The notes beneath the pieces are model-generated. The model saw nothing but the letters and a program-made list of their open reading frames with translations, did no database searches and had not been told where the DNA came from. A stretch of DNA of 42,452 nucleotides from an uncultured Clostridia bacterium (GTDB taxonomy: Bacteria; Bacillota; Clostridia; TANB77; CAG-508), in contig CANQXD010000010.1 of NCBI GenBank assembly GCA_947627755.1, forward strand, positions 1 to 42,452. Reading direction: 5' to 3'. The position numbers were made by a program, and so were the translations under genes. Within the stretch, counting starts at the first letter, position 1, and each line of letters begins with the position of its first letter. Positions 1 to 8,622 of this stretch are shown piece after piece.

Positions 1-95
1 CTCTTTGGCATGGGATTTTTTCCAATTTTTTATTTTTTTTACAAAAGGTCTTGACTTTTAATAGTTAGTCTCCTTTTTTTCTTTTATACTTATGT

Positions 96-124
96 ATTCT
101 AAAAGATTTTTTACAATTTTGCAA
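96..124 (-). promoter_or_regulatory. leftward sigma-A-type promoter near window edge
   Basis: On the minus strand TTGCAA is separated by exactly 17 bases from TAGAAT. An AAGGAG Shine-Dalgarno-like sequence follows at about 69-76. The transcript would run leftward out of the window. The only nearby minus-strand start is ATG at 11-9, which leaves three codons before the edge, so the gene it serves cannot be identified. Short AT-rich matches occur by chance, so confidence is moderate. Confidence 0.45.
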
Positions 125-204
125 GTATTTTATGCTTTTTCTTTTATTTTTATGATAATTTTTATAATTGTTATTATAAATAATGTGCAAGACCTGTATA
201 ATAA

Positions 205-245
205 AAATCCCTCCTTGGTATTTGTATTTTATCATGGAAGGATTT
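205..245 (-). terminator. possible intrinsic terminator
   Basis: On the minus strand a 10-bp stem (AAATCCTTCC with GGAGGGATTT, one G-U wobble) closes a loop of about 21 bases and is followed by TTATTATA. It would end a leftward transcript started at the promoter at 438-466. A second perfect hairpin (9-bp arms, AGGGTAGAA) lies at 277-296 within the same interval. The long loop and imperfect U-tract make this a moderate call. Confidence 0.4.
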
Positions 246-432
246 ATTCACACAACTTTTATATAATCTCAATTTGAGGGTAGAATTTTCTACCCTTCTT
301 AATACTTTAATTTTACAAAATTTATCTTAATTTTTGGACAACTGTTTTTTTGTAATTTTATATTATTTTAATTTATTTATGAAAAATGAACTTATAAAAA
401 CAAAAATAATTATCTAGGTTTTAGATTACATA
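207..432 (-). ncRNA. candidate small RNA, leftward
   Basis: No convincing protein gene is visible in 1-504. A good sigma-A-type promoter at 438-466 points leftward and a stem-loop with a U-rich tail lies at 205-245, which would give a transcript of about 225 nt containing the perfect hairpin at 277-296. I do not recognise it as 6S RNA, tmRNA, SRP RNA or a known riboswitch. It could instead be an untranslated leader or readthrough region. This is inference from signals only. Confidence 0.3.
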
Positions 433-437
433 ACTAT

Positions 438-466
438 ATTATACAAGAGGTTCACGTTATTTTCAA
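438..466 (-). promoter_or_regulatory. leftward sigma-A-type promoter
   Basis: Minus strand: TTGAAA, 17-base spacer, TATAAT. It lies just beyond the stop of the prepilin-like gene at 505 and fires away from it into an interval without clear coding sequence. The -10 is perfect and the spacing ideal, so it is one of the stronger promoter matches in the window. Confidence 0.55.
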
Positions 467-504
467 AATTTGCTCTTTCCACCTCACATTATACCTCTTT
501 ATTC

Positions 505-1807
505 TTATGCGGTTCTTTCAAAAATGTTAACAACATAATATGGATTCATCACATTTATAGCTGAACCATTACCGGTTGTACCTGTTGTGGTGGCTGCAGT
601 AGTTTGTCCACTCACATTAATCGTCGTAGTTTCAGTATTTTTGGCTTCTTCCCACGTCAGAGTCCAATCATCAAATCCCCTATTTCTGAAATTGAATGTA
701 CCGTCATTTATTACACCATATATAACTCTGTAACCAGTCCTCTCCACGAACGTGGGCATCCTACCGTATTGAACATGGGAATGGCTTCCAGACCAACTCG
801 AAACACTTGTTGATGGCACGCTATGACTATGACTTGGTAAATTATTTGTATTTAGAGTCACTGTACTGGCTCCACCGTGTTGATTTCAATGTATAACCGC
901 CCCCACTACTTACAAGCCCTTGTCCAGCACTCAATTGTTTCCATGTTCCACCGAATTTTCGTTGTACTTCTGTAGCATTTGTCAAAGTCGACGATATTAA
1001 AATACTTCCCACTGGATATATTTTATCCAACAAAGCACTTGTACTGGTTGCTGTTTCTACTTTAGCTAATTTAGTTTCTATTTCACTCAATTTACTCTCA
1101 GTTTCACTCTGTTGTGACTCCACTTGGCTTCTTAATCCCTCCAACTGCGATTGTAAACTAGCTACTTTCTCGTTTGTCTCACCTGAAGCCGCTAAGCTCT
1201 CTTGTAACGATTTTATTTGTGCATCTAAAGATTCTATCGCCGCTGAGTTTTCACTAGTAGTACTTGCCAATTCAGTTACTTGGTCTCTTAACGCTCCTAA
1301 TTCTGCACTTGTTATTCCGCTTTCTGGTCCTGTACTTCCACCGCCTTCTCCTTCTGCACCACCACTTGCTGTTTCTCCGTTTTCTATTTCGTCAAATGTT
1401 ATTACTTCGTCTCCTCCATTTGGTTTCACTCCTGTTACGGTTCCGTCGTCGTTTTTTTGTACTTCACCAAATTTTCCTAATGCATCTGCTACATCTTCAT
1501 TTGTTAGGTCTGCTCCTTTTTCTAGTTTTTTATCTAACATTGCTAGTCGCATTTCTTCTAGTAGCGCTTCTCTTTCATATAATGTTTTTGCTTCTTTTGC
1601 TCTTGAAAATATTCCGTTATGCCCTATTGTTAAGTTAATTGTTACTCCCGCTAATAACAACAGCACTATTATTGTTACTACTAATGTAATTAAAGTAATT
1701 CCTTTGTAATTTATACTGTCATTCTCTTTGTTATTTTTTCCAACTTGATTTTGGCTTTTTCCTATTGTTTCTACTTGTCTTTGCTTGTTTGTTTGTTTCT
1801 TTCTCAC
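505..1807 (-). CDS. prepilin-like surface protein with phage tail-collar-type C-terminal domain (frameshifted)
   Basis: The GTG start at 1807 has a GGAGG Shine-Dalgarno 9 bases upstream. After about 34 polar residues comes a prepilin-type segment, KGITLITLVVTIIVLLLLAG, with a G/I cleavage point but no Glu at mature position 5. A helical charged stretch, a Gly/Glu-rich linker and a coiled coil (about residues 165-255) follow. The C-terminus resembles phage tail-collar or receptor-binding domains: YPVGSI, GGTWKQL, STGG, LPSHSHS and a final NPYYVV...ERTA. The frame breaks near 877; removing one base gives GYTLKSTGGASTVTLN and a continuous 433-residue protein. The upstream frame otherwise ends about 20 residues past the break. 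Family knowledge suggests a membrane-anchored or pilus-associated surface protein. Its function is unknown. The frameshift may be a sequence error or a real lesion. Confidence 0.75.
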
Positions 1808-2089
1808 TTTTTAGTTCCTCCTTTATTTCTTTTAGCTTTTGCTTTTCTCCTTGTTTTATTCTTCTTTTTTTATTTTTTGTTTTGTAAACCATTTATAAAT
1901 AGCGTACTTATAAATATAAATTTACTTTTTTACATAAATCTTTACTCTTATATATTATGTTTATAAGTTATTACTATTTGTGACATCATTCTACTATTTT
2001 TTTACTTCTTAGTCAATGTTATTTTACAAATTGTAATATAATTGTAATATTTTTTATAATCATTTATTTGATTCATCTGTTATATTACC

Positions 2090-2127
2090 AAAAATAAGAA
2101 GTACTTTTTTTAGTACTCCTTATTTTT
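2090..2127 (-). terminator. intrinsic terminator after murG
   Basis: A 16-bp stem with one mismatch (2090-2105 with 2112-2127) and a T-rich loop lies about 57 bases past the murG stop. On the minus strand the 3' arm ends in a run of T. It fits as the end of the murE-mraY-ftsW-murG transcript. Confidence 0.75.
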
Positions 2128-2183
2128 TACTATGAAATTTACTAATGTGAAATTCCTAATTTTAATAATGCAAATAGTAAAAA

Positions 2184-3305
2184 CTATTTATCTTTTACTA
2201 CTTCTTTTATTTGCTTATAAATTTTATTTTCCACATCTTTTACAGCAATTTTTTCTGCATTTTTTCCCATTTTTTCCATTACTTTTGGATAACTAACAAT
2301 ATTCATAATTTCCAAATTTAGCTTTTCATCAGTTAAATCTTTATTTAAGATAATTTTTGCTGCATTTACCTTTTCTAATACTTTAGCATTATATAATTGG
2401 TGGTCATTGCTTACATTTGGAAGTGGTACTAAAATTGATGGTTTTCCTAAGTTAGATATTTCGGTTATTGTCATTGCTCCGCTTCTTGCTACAATAATAT
2501 CAGCCAAATTCATGATTTCTTCCATGTTATAGATATATGGAACAATTTTCATATTTTTAATATTATTTATATTTAATTCTTCTTGTTCCATTTTTTCTTT
2601 TATTAAGTCATATTGTTTTGGACCTGTTGCCCACATAATTTGATAGTCTTTATTTAATTTCTTTTTGGCAATTCCTATAATAGTTTCATTAATTGCTTGC
2701 GCTCCTTGGCTTCCTCCAAATACAAGTACAAGTGGTTTTCTCTCGTCAAACCCAATTCTTCTTTTTTTGCTTGCTTTTTCTTCTTCACTGTATTCTTGTT
2801 TTATTATTTTAACTGGCGTCCCTGTATAAACCACTTTTTTGGTATTTTTTATGCGTGAAATAGCATCTTCAAAAGAAACTAAAATACAATCTGTTTTTTT
2901 GGCAAGCATTTTTACTGCTTTTCCAGGAAATGCATTACTTTCATGTAACATAGTTGGAATTTTTAATTTATGTGCTGCCATAATGGTAGCTCCACAAATA
3001 TATCCACCTGTTCCAATTACAATGTCTGGTTTGAATTCTTTTATAATTTTTTTTGCTTCGCTATAGCCCTTTGCTGTTTTTATCATCTTTTTTATATTTT
3101 CTATAGAGATTTTTTTACTTAAACCATAAGCATCTATAGTTTTTAATTCATATCCTGCTCTTGGTACTAAGTCATTTTCTAATCCTCGGTTAGTACCAAT
3201 AAAGATAATTTGTGAGTCTTTTTCTTCTTCTTTTATTTTATTTGCAATGGCAACACCAGGATTTATATGCCCTCCTGTTCCTGCTGCCGCTATAATTACT
3301 TTCAT
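2184..3305 (-). CDS. murG: UDP-N-acetylglucosamine--N-acetylmuramyl-(pentapeptide) pyrophosphoryl-undecaprenol N-acetylglucosamine transferase
   Basis: MurG adds GlcNAc from UDP-GlcNAc to lipid I to make lipid II on the inner face of the membrane. The N-terminal glycine-rich loop AAAGTGGHINPGVAIA and the C-terminal donor-site stretch (FGGSQGAQAIN, then RSGAMTITEI) are typical of this GT28-type enzyme, and 373 residues is the usual length. I chose the ATG at 3305 because MKVIIAAAGTGGH is the family N-terminus and GGAGG lies 11 bases upstream; an in-frame start 10 codons earlier lacks both. It is the last gene of the murE-mraY-ftsW-murG run and is followed by a terminator. No residues appear missing. 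Confidence 0.95.
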   Translation of the reverse strand: MKVIIAAAGTGGHINPGVAIANKIKEEEKDSQIIFIGTNRGLENDLVPRAGYELKTIDAYGLSKKISIENIKKMIKTAKGYSEAKKIIKEFKPDIVIGTGGYICGATIMAAHKLKIPTMLHESNAFPGKAVKMLAKKTDCILVSFEDAISRIKNTKKVVYTGTPVKIIKQEYSEEEKASKKRRIGFDERKPLVLVFGGSQGAQAINETIIGIAKKKLNKDYQIMWATGPKQYDLIKEKMEQEELNINNIKNMKIVPYIYNMEEIMNLADIIVARSGAMTITEISNLGKPSILVPLPNVSNDHQLYNAKVLEKVNAAKIILNKDLTDEKLNLEIMNIVSYPKVMEKMGKNAEKIAVKDVENKIYKQIKEVVKDK

Positions 3306-3336
3306 TCTGTTTTTTTCCTCCGTCTCCGAAAACAAG

Positions 3337-4494
3337 TTAAACTTTTGAACTTGATCTTGAAATATTTAGCAAGACTCCCATACTGCATAATAGAATTAAA
3401 AGTGCTGTTCCTCCATAGCTAAAGAATGGTAATGACATTCCTGTTGCTGGCATTGAAGATGTTACAACTGCTATATTAATAATAGCTTGAATTCCCACAA
3501 GTGAGGTAATTCCTATTGCTAATAAGCTACCAAAAGAGTCTGGTGCTTTCATTGCAATTAATATACCTCTCCAAATGAATAAAGCAAATAAGGCAATGAT
3601 AATAGTACAACCTATAAATCCTAGTTCTTCTGCAATAATAGCAAAAATGAAGTCATTATGTGGCTCTGGTATGTATAAATATTTCTGCCTACTTTGCCCT
3701 AGACCTACTCCAAATAGGCCTCCTGAACCAATAGCATAAAGTCCTTGAATTACTTGCCATCCATCTCCAGTTGGATCTTGCCATGGGTCTAAGAAAGTTG
3801 CTAATCTAGCTAAACGGAAATTTCCTTTATCTGTAAAAGTTGCAAGCAAAAACATTCCTGCTGCCGCTAATGATCCTCCTGTAATTCCAATACTTAAAAA
3901 ATGTCTTAACTTAGTTCCTGCCATAATCATCATAATTGAAACAATAGCAACTATTACAACTGATGCACTTAAGTGGTCTTGCACAAAAAATAGAATTCCA
4001 ATTGGAAGTATTAGTAGTGCAAAACATGCCATACAACCTTTCCAAAAATATGGTAAATTTTTTTTATATTCTGTTAAGAATCCTGCATAAAATAAAATTA
4101 ATGCTACTTTTGCAATTTCTGATGGTTGAAAAGGTCCAAAGCCTATGTTTACCCAACGTTTTGCTCCATTTACGCTACGTCCAATACCTGGTATAGCTAC
4201 TGATATTAGGGCAACAATGGCAACTATATAAGCTATTATATAAAATTTTTGATACTTATGATAGTCTATTTTTGAAATAAAGAACATTAGTGCAACTCCA
4301 ACTACAGCAAATATAAATTGTTTTTTTACATACTCATAACTATTTCCTTCTATTGAAAGAGAAGATGGCGCACTTGCTGAAAGTACCATAACAATTCCTA
4401 GTGACAATAATAAAAGTATAATAATACATAAAACAAAATCAAATGGCTTCTGTGTATTTTGCTTTTGCTGTTTCTTTTTTCCTTTTTTTTGCAC
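3337..4494 (-). CDS. ftsW: SEDS-family peptidoglycan polymerase FtsW (or SpoVE)
   Basis: A membrane glycan polymerase of the SEDS family, which works with a class B penicillin-binding protein at the septum. After a very basic cytoplasmic N-terminus there are about ten membrane segments. Family landmarks are GRSVNGAKRWVNIG and FQPSEIAK, the pore-loop stretch PEPHNDFIFAIIAEELG, and the C-terminal PFFSYGGTALL. I place the start at GTG 4494, where GAGAGGAAGGG lies just upstream; the TTG eight codons earlier has no Shine-Dalgarno. It lies between mraY and murG, where FtsW or SpoVE is usual in Firmicutes. Without knowing whether the organism sporulates, FtsW and SpoVE cannot be told apart. The gene murD, often found between mraY and ftsW, is absent here. 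Confidence 0.92.
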   Translation of the reverse strand: MQKKGKKKQQKQNTQKPFDFVLCIIILLLLSLGIVMVLSASAPSSLSIEGNSYEYVKKQFIFAVVGVALMFFISKIDYHKYQKFYIIAYIVAIVALISVAIPGIGRSVNGAKRWVNIGFGPFQPSEIAKVALILFYAGFLTEYKKNLPYFWKGCMACFALLILPIGILFFVQDHLSASVVIVAIVSIMMIMAGTKLRHFLSIGITGGSLAAAGMFLLATFTDKGNFRLARLATFLDPWQDPTGDGWQVIQGLYAIGSGGLFGVGLGQSRQKYLYIPEPHNDFIFAIIAEELGFIGCTIIIALFALFIWRGILIAMKAPDSFGSLLAIGITSLVGIQAIINIAVVTSSMPATGMSLPFFSYGGTALLILLCSMGVLLNISRSSSKV

Positions 4495-4591
4495 TTTTTT
4501 CCCTTCCTCTCTTTTCAAAATTTTTTCTTACTTAAATTTTCTTTATATATTTTTATTAATATTTGCTAACTTTCTAAATAACAGTTATATT

Positions 4592-5575
4592 TTATATAGA
4601 AAGTAAGCCTACTACACATACAACTAATGTGATAACACTAAATACAGATACTATTTTATTTTCTTTCCAACCAGACAATTCAAAATGATGATGAAGTGGT
4701 GCCATTTTGAAAACTCGATTTCCCGTTCTTTTGAAGTGTGCTACTTGAATCATTACTGATAAAGTTTCTAAAATTGGAATAAGAGCAATAATGACTAATA
4801 ATAGTGGCATTTTTAAGTATAATGCCATAGCTGCTACTGCCCCACCAAGCATTAAAGAACCTGTATCTCCCATCATTACTTTAGATGGATATAGGTTAAA
4901 TAATAAAAATCCTAAGCATGCTCCTGATAAGGCACTTCCAAATAAAGTTACTTCTTTACAGTCAAAAATGATAGCAATTACAGTAAGGCAAGTTAAAATA
5001 ATGGTTGTTACACTACTAGATAGTCCATCAATTCCATCTGTTAAGTTTATAGCATTTGTTGTTGCTAACATAACGAAAATAGCAAATGGAATATAAATCC
5101 AAATTGGTAGTGTAATACTCGTTTTTATGAATGGTATGTATATATCTGTTCCTATTTTTAAAACATTTGTTAAATAAACGGTATAACCTACTGCTACAAT
5201 AAGCAAGCCTATCATTTTCGCTGTTGGGCTTAAGCCTTTGGTATTTTTTAATACTAATTTTTTAAAATCATCTATAAAACCAATTAAACCAAATCCTACA
5301 GATACTAATAATAATGGTATGATGTTTTTAGCAATAGCTACTTCTATTCTGTATCTTGTATAATATATATACAGTCCTGAACATATAACTATCATACTTA
5401 AAATAATAATGATTCCACCCATAGTTGGTGTACCTTGTTTTTTTAGATGTGATTGTGGTCCATCATCTCTTTCCATTTGTCCTACTTTTCTTTTTCTTAA
5501 TATAGGAATAACCACAAAGGAAAGAATTGTCGTTAATAAAAATGATAAGAATAATACTTTTACTTGAAATTCCAT
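4592..5575 (-). CDS. mraY: phospho-N-acetylmuramoyl-pentapeptide-transferase
   Basis: MraY transfers phospho-MurNAc-pentapeptide from UDP to undecaprenyl phosphate, making lipid I. The 327-residue protein has about ten membrane helices and the family motifs: KKQGTPTMGGIII near the N-terminus, GFIDDFKKL (catalytic Asp pair), NAINLTDGIDGL, GDTGSLMLGG and the C-terminal APLHHHFELSGW. AAGGAG lies before the ATG. The gene starts 16 bases after the murE stop, so the two are probably co-transcribed and coupled. MurF, common between murE and mraY, is missing from this locus. Confidence 0.96.
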   Translation of the reverse strand: MEFQVKVLFLSFLLTTILSFVVIPILRKRKVGQMERDDGPQSHLKKQGTPTMGGIIIILSMIVICSGLYIYYTRYRIEVAIAKNIIPLLLVSVGFGLIGFIDDFKKLVLKNTKGLSPTAKMIGLLIVAVGYTVYLTNVLKIGTDIYIPFIKTSITLPIWIYIPFAIFVMLATTNAINLTDGIDGLSSSVTTIILTCLTVIAIIFDCKEVTLFGSALSGACLGFLLFNLYPSKVMMGDTGSLMLGGAVAAMALYLKMPLLLVIIALIPILETLSVMIQVAHFKRTGNRVFKMAPLHHHFELSGWKENKIVSVFSVITLVVCVVGLLSI

Positions 5576-5591
5576 TTGTTTCTCCTTGTTT

Positions 5592-7073
5592 TTATTTCAT
5601 TTGCGTTCCATTGATAATACTATTTACAATGACTCTTTCGTCAAAAGGATATTTAATTCCGTTAATTTCTTGATATGGCTCATGTCCTTTTCCAGCAAGT
5701 ACTACAATATCCTTTTTATCTGCCATTTTAATAGCTTCACGAATAGCTTCAATTCTATCTACTACTACAATATATTTTCCTTTTGTCTTTTTTATGCCTT
5801 CTTCTATTTGTTCTACAATTTTTTGAGGATCTTCTGTTCTTGGATTGTCTGAGGTAATAATGGTAAAGTCTGCTATTCTTCCTGAAATTTCTCCCATAAT
5901 TGGACGTTTTCCTGGGTCTCTATCTCCTCCACAGCCAAATACAGAAATAACTCTTCCTCTTGTATAGGATTTAACTGCATTTAAGATATTTTCTAAACTT
6001 TCTGGTGAATGAGCATAGTCAATCATAATTGTTAAATCTTTTTTATTATTTACTAATTCTGACCTTCCTGGTACACGTACTTCTTCTAATGCTTCTTTCA
6101 TTTGCTCTGCTGTAACTCCTAATTTTTCTGCTACACAGATAGCAGCTAGTGAGTTATAAACGCTAAATCTACCTGGGATACAGGTTTTCATTCTTTCATT
6201 CTTCATTCCAATTTTTACTTTGAAATCTACATACGAATTAGTAATGGTAATGTCTTTTGCAAGTACATTACAGAAATTATCAATTCCATAAGTTGTAATA
6301 TTGCATTCTGGCACTAATTTTGGTAATTTTGCTACATGGTAATCATCGGCATTTATAAATGCTGTTTTGCACATTTTGAATAATTGTACTTTAGAAGAAT
6401 AGTAATCTTCCATATCTGGATGTTCTTTTGGACTTATATGGTCTTCTGAAAAATTGGTAAATATACCAATATCAAAATCACATCCTGCTACTCTATGTAA
6501 TTTTAAACTTTGTGAAGATACTTCCATAACAACTGTATCACAACCTGCTTCTACCATTTGCGCAAAAATAGCTTGTAATTTATTGCTTTCTGGTGTAGTT
6601 CTGTCACTATCTTCTAATTTTTTATCTCCAATGTAAGTAGCAATAGTTCCAATTAAACCTACTTTTTTGCCTGCTTTTTCTAAAATTTTCTTAATCATAA
6701 AAGTAGTAGTGGTTTTTCCTTTGGTTCCAGTTACTCCAATTAGTTTAAATTTTCTAGATGGATTTTTGTAAAAGTTGCAAGAACAAATAGCTAGTGCATA
6801 TCTTGTGTCTTTGGCAACAACTACTGTTATTTCTGCTGGAATTTTTTTAATTAAGTCTGTTGTTACTCCTTCTTGCAAAATAACAGCTTTTGCTCCTTGT
6901 GAAATTGCCGTTTCTACATAGTCATGCCCATCACTATCAAAGCCTTTAATTGCAACAAATAATCCGCCTTCTTTTATATTTCTTGAGTCTTTATCTAAAT
7001 GTGTAATTTCTACGTCTAAATTTCCTCTTACTTTTAATCCTTCAATTCCTACTAAAATTTCTTTTAATTGCAT
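5592..7073 (-). CDS. murE: UDP-N-acetylmuramoyl-tripeptide synthetase, probably meso-diaminopimelate-adding
   Basis: MurE is a cytoplasmic ATP-dependent Mur ligase that adds the third stem-peptide residue to UDP-MurNAc-L-Ala-D-Glu. The 493-residue protein has the ATP loop GVTGTKGKTTTT (about residues 114-125), the central-domain stretch TTPESNKLQ and the C-terminal DNPRTEDP. The DNPR motif is the recognised signature of meso-DAP-adding MurE, so a DAP-type wall is likely; this is inferred from the motif. AGGAGG precedes the ATG, and a TTTACA-17-TATAAT promoter lies just upstream. It is the first gene of the late dcw operon, followed closely by mraY. Confidence 0.95.
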   Translation of the reverse strand: MQLKEILVGIEGLKVRGNLDVEITHLDKDSRNIKEGGLFVAIKGFDSDGHDYVETAISQGAKAVILQEGVTTDLIKKIPAEITVVVAKDTRYALAICSCNFYKNPSRKFKLIGVTGTKGKTTTTFMIKKILEKAGKKVGLIGTIATYIGDKKLEDSDRTTPESNKLQAIFAQMVEAGCDTVVMEVSSQSLKLHRVAGCDFDIGIFTNFSEDHISPKEHPDMEDYYSSKVQLFKMCKTAFINADDYHVAKLPKLVPECNITTYGIDNFCNVLAKDITITNSYVDFKVKIGMKNERMKTCIPGRFSVYNSLAAICVAEKLGVTAEQMKEALEEVRVPGRSELVNNKKDLTIMIDYAHSPESLENILNAVKSYTRGRVISVFGCGGDRDPGKRPIMGEISGRIADFTIITSDNPRTEDPQKIVEQIEEGIKKTKGKYIVVVDRIEAIREAIKMADKKDIVVLAGKGHEPYQEINGIKYPFDERVIVNSIINGTQMK

Positions 7074-7107
7074 AGGATACCTCCTAAATTTCTAATTTCA
7101 CAAATAC

Positions 7108-7136
7108 ATTATATAACTAAAGTTTTTATTTGTAAA
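7108..7136 (-). promoter_or_regulatory. promoter of the murE operon
   Basis: Minus strand: TTTACA, 17-base spacer, TATAAT, ending 34 bases before the murE start. Together with the terminator at 7149-7186 just upstream, it shows that the late dcw genes form their own transcription unit, independent of the early dcw genes about 17 kb away. Confidence 0.7.
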
Positions 7137-7148
7137 TTATATTACTAA

Positions 7149-7186
7149 AAAAAATAATCATTACTGTTTTGTAATGATTATTTTTT
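7149..7186 (-). terminator. intrinsic terminator after the flavodiiron gene
   Basis: A perfect 16-bp stem (7149-7164 with 7171-7186) with a 6-base loop and A/T tracts at both ends. It lies about 80 bases past the flavodiiron stop. A second, imperfect AT-rich inverted repeat is present at about 7199-7232. Its symmetry would allow it to stop transcription from either side. Confidence 0.8.
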
Positions 7187-7264
7187 ATATGCTTGTTATA
7201 TTTATGTTTTAAATAATATTTTAAACATAAATATTTTAAACAATTTGTTACAACTATTTTTTAT

Positions 7265-8431
7265 TTATTTTTTTAAAATTGCCTTTGCTAGTTGTTTCAT
7301 TTCCTCTTCGTTTTCTTTGCTCATAGTTGTTTTTATATGAATAATAGGCTCTACGATTGTAATATCTTTCATTTGTTCTAGTATTTCTTGCATATTTTTG
7401 GCAGCAGCTGGTGCCCAAGAACCATTTTCAATGATACCTACTGTTCTGTTTTGGAAATTTTTGTGTTTCAAATGTCTTAAGAATTTTTCCATAAAAGGAA
7501 ATAATCCTGCATCATAAGTAGGACATGCTAAAATCATTTTATCGTAGCGAAAAGCATCTTCTATAACTTCTGCCATATCTTCTCTTGCTAAGTCAGCAAG
7601 AATTACTTTTTTTGCTCCTTCTTCTTTTAGAATTTTTTCTAATGTTTCCATGGCTTTTGCAGTGTTTCCATGAATGGAATTATAGGCAACTAATACGCCC
7701 TCGTCTTCTGGTTTATAACTGCTCCATACATCATATTTGTTTATATAATATGATAAATTTTCTTTTAAAATTGGTCCATGTAGAGGACATATCATTTGAA
7801 TATCTAGGGTAGCTGCTTTTTTTAGTAATGCTTGCACTTGCATTCCATATTTTCCTACGATATTAAAGTAATACCTTCTTGCTTCACAAGTCCAATCTTC
7901 GTCTGTATCTAGTGTTCCAAACTTTCCAAAGCCATCGGCTGAAAATAATATTTTTTCACTTTGCTCATAAGTTACCATTACTTCTGGCCAATGTACCATT
8001 GGAGCCATAAAGAATTGAAGCGTGTGCTTTCCTATATTTAAAGTATCTGCTTCTTTTACTAAAATTTGCTTTCCATCTAAAATTATGTCAAAAAATTGTG
8101 GCAACATTTTAAATGTTAACGCATTTCCTACTAATTTCATATTAGGATACTTTTCTACTAATGCCTTAATACTTGCAGAGTGGTCTGGCTCTAAATGTGA
8201 AACAACTAAATAATCTACTTCTTTTCCCTCTAGTTCTTCTTCTAAATTATGAAGCCACTCCTCTGTTTTTCTCTTGTCGACTGTATCCATAACAACAATT
8301 TTTTCATCTTTTATCACATAAGAGTTATAAGAAACTCCATTTGGAACGACATATTGACTTTCAAATAAATCGATGGTTTTGTCATCTACTCCAATATATT
8401 TTATTGCATCTGTTACTTCTATTTTTTCCAT
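7265..8431 (-). CDS. FprA-family A-type flavoprotein (flavodiiron protein)
   Basis: Flavodiiron proteins reduce O2 to water, or NO to N2O, and protect anaerobes. The 388-residue protein has a beta-lactamase-like diiron domain followed by a flavodoxin domain. Diiron ligands are visible: SHLEPDHS (HxExDH), the His of APMVHWPEV, the Asp of LFSADGFG and the His of CPLHGP. The FMN phosphate loop is YNSIHGNTAKA (about residue 255), and the length matches the core family with no extra rubredoxin domain. Its promoter (TTGACC-17-TATTAT at 8467-8495) and two identical 14-bp palindromes farther upstream suggest regulated, monocistronic expression. It lies between the cohesin gene and murE with terminators on both sides. 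Confidence 0.93.
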   Translation of the reverse strand: MEKIEVTDAIKYIGVDDKTIDLFESQYVVPNGVSYNSYVIKDEKIVVMDTVDKRKTEEWLHNLEEELEGKEVDYLVVSHLEPDHSASIKALVEKYPNMKLVGNALTFKMLPQFFDIILDGKQILVKEADTLNIGKHTLQFFMAPMVHWPEVMVTYEQSEKILFSADGFGKFGTLDTDEDWTCEARRYYFNIVGKYGMQVQALLKKAATLDIQMICPLHGPILKENLSYYINKYDVWSSYKPEDEGVLVAYNSIHGNTAKAMETLEKILKEEGAKKVILADLAREDMAEVIEDAFRYDKMILACPTYDAGLFPFMEKFLRHLKHKNFQNRTVGIIENGSWAPAAAKNMQEILEQMKDITIVEPIIHIKTTMSKENEEEMKQLAKAILKK

Positions 8432-8466
8432 AATTACTAATTTTCCTTTCTTGTTCTCCTTGTTTT

Positions 8467-8495
8467 ATAATATAATAAATGTTAAATTTGGTCAA
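8467..8495 (-). promoter_or_regulatory. promoter of the flavodiiron gene
   Basis: Minus strand: TTGACC, 17-base spacer, TATTAT, about 36 bases before the ATG. The -35 matches the consensus at five of six positions. The paired palindromes at 8531-8580 lie 36-85 bases upstream of this -35 box. Confidence 0.7.
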
Positions 8496-8530
8496 GTTAC
8501 TTTATTATTTTTTTCTTTGCCATGAAATTT

Positions 8531-8580
8531 TGTTGAATTAATTCAATATATTTTTAATATTTTATTGAATTAATTCAACA
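8531..8580. promoter_or_regulatory. paired 14-bp palindromes upstream of the flavodiiron promoter
   Basis: Two identical perfect palindromes, TTGAATTAATTCAA, lie at 8533-8546 and 8565-8578 with centres 32 bp apart, about three helical turns. They sit inside an 18-bp perfect inverted repeat (8531-8548 with 8563-8580). The position upstream of the -35 box and the helical spacing fit an operator bound by two dimers or a tetramer. The regulator is not known. The repeat could also fold in RNA, but the cohesin-gene terminator lies between it and the cohesin gene. Confidence 0.5.
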
Positions 8581-8616
8581 AAAAGAGAAAGTAAATTTTT
8601 TCTTACTTTCTCTTTT
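8581..8616 (-). terminator. intrinsic terminator after the cohesin gene
   Basis: A perfect 14-bp stem (8581-8594 with 8603-8616) lies seven bases past the cohesin stop and is followed on the minus strand by a short T-run. It ends the dockerin-cohesin transcript. Confidence 0.8.
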
Positions 8617-8622
8617 ATCTAA

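Noticed and set aside
92-277. Plus-strand open reading frame of 61 codons rich in Phe and Ile
   Set aside because: It has no Shine-Dalgarno and its composition is what T-rich DNA gives by chance. It also lies opposite a leftward promoter and stem-loop.
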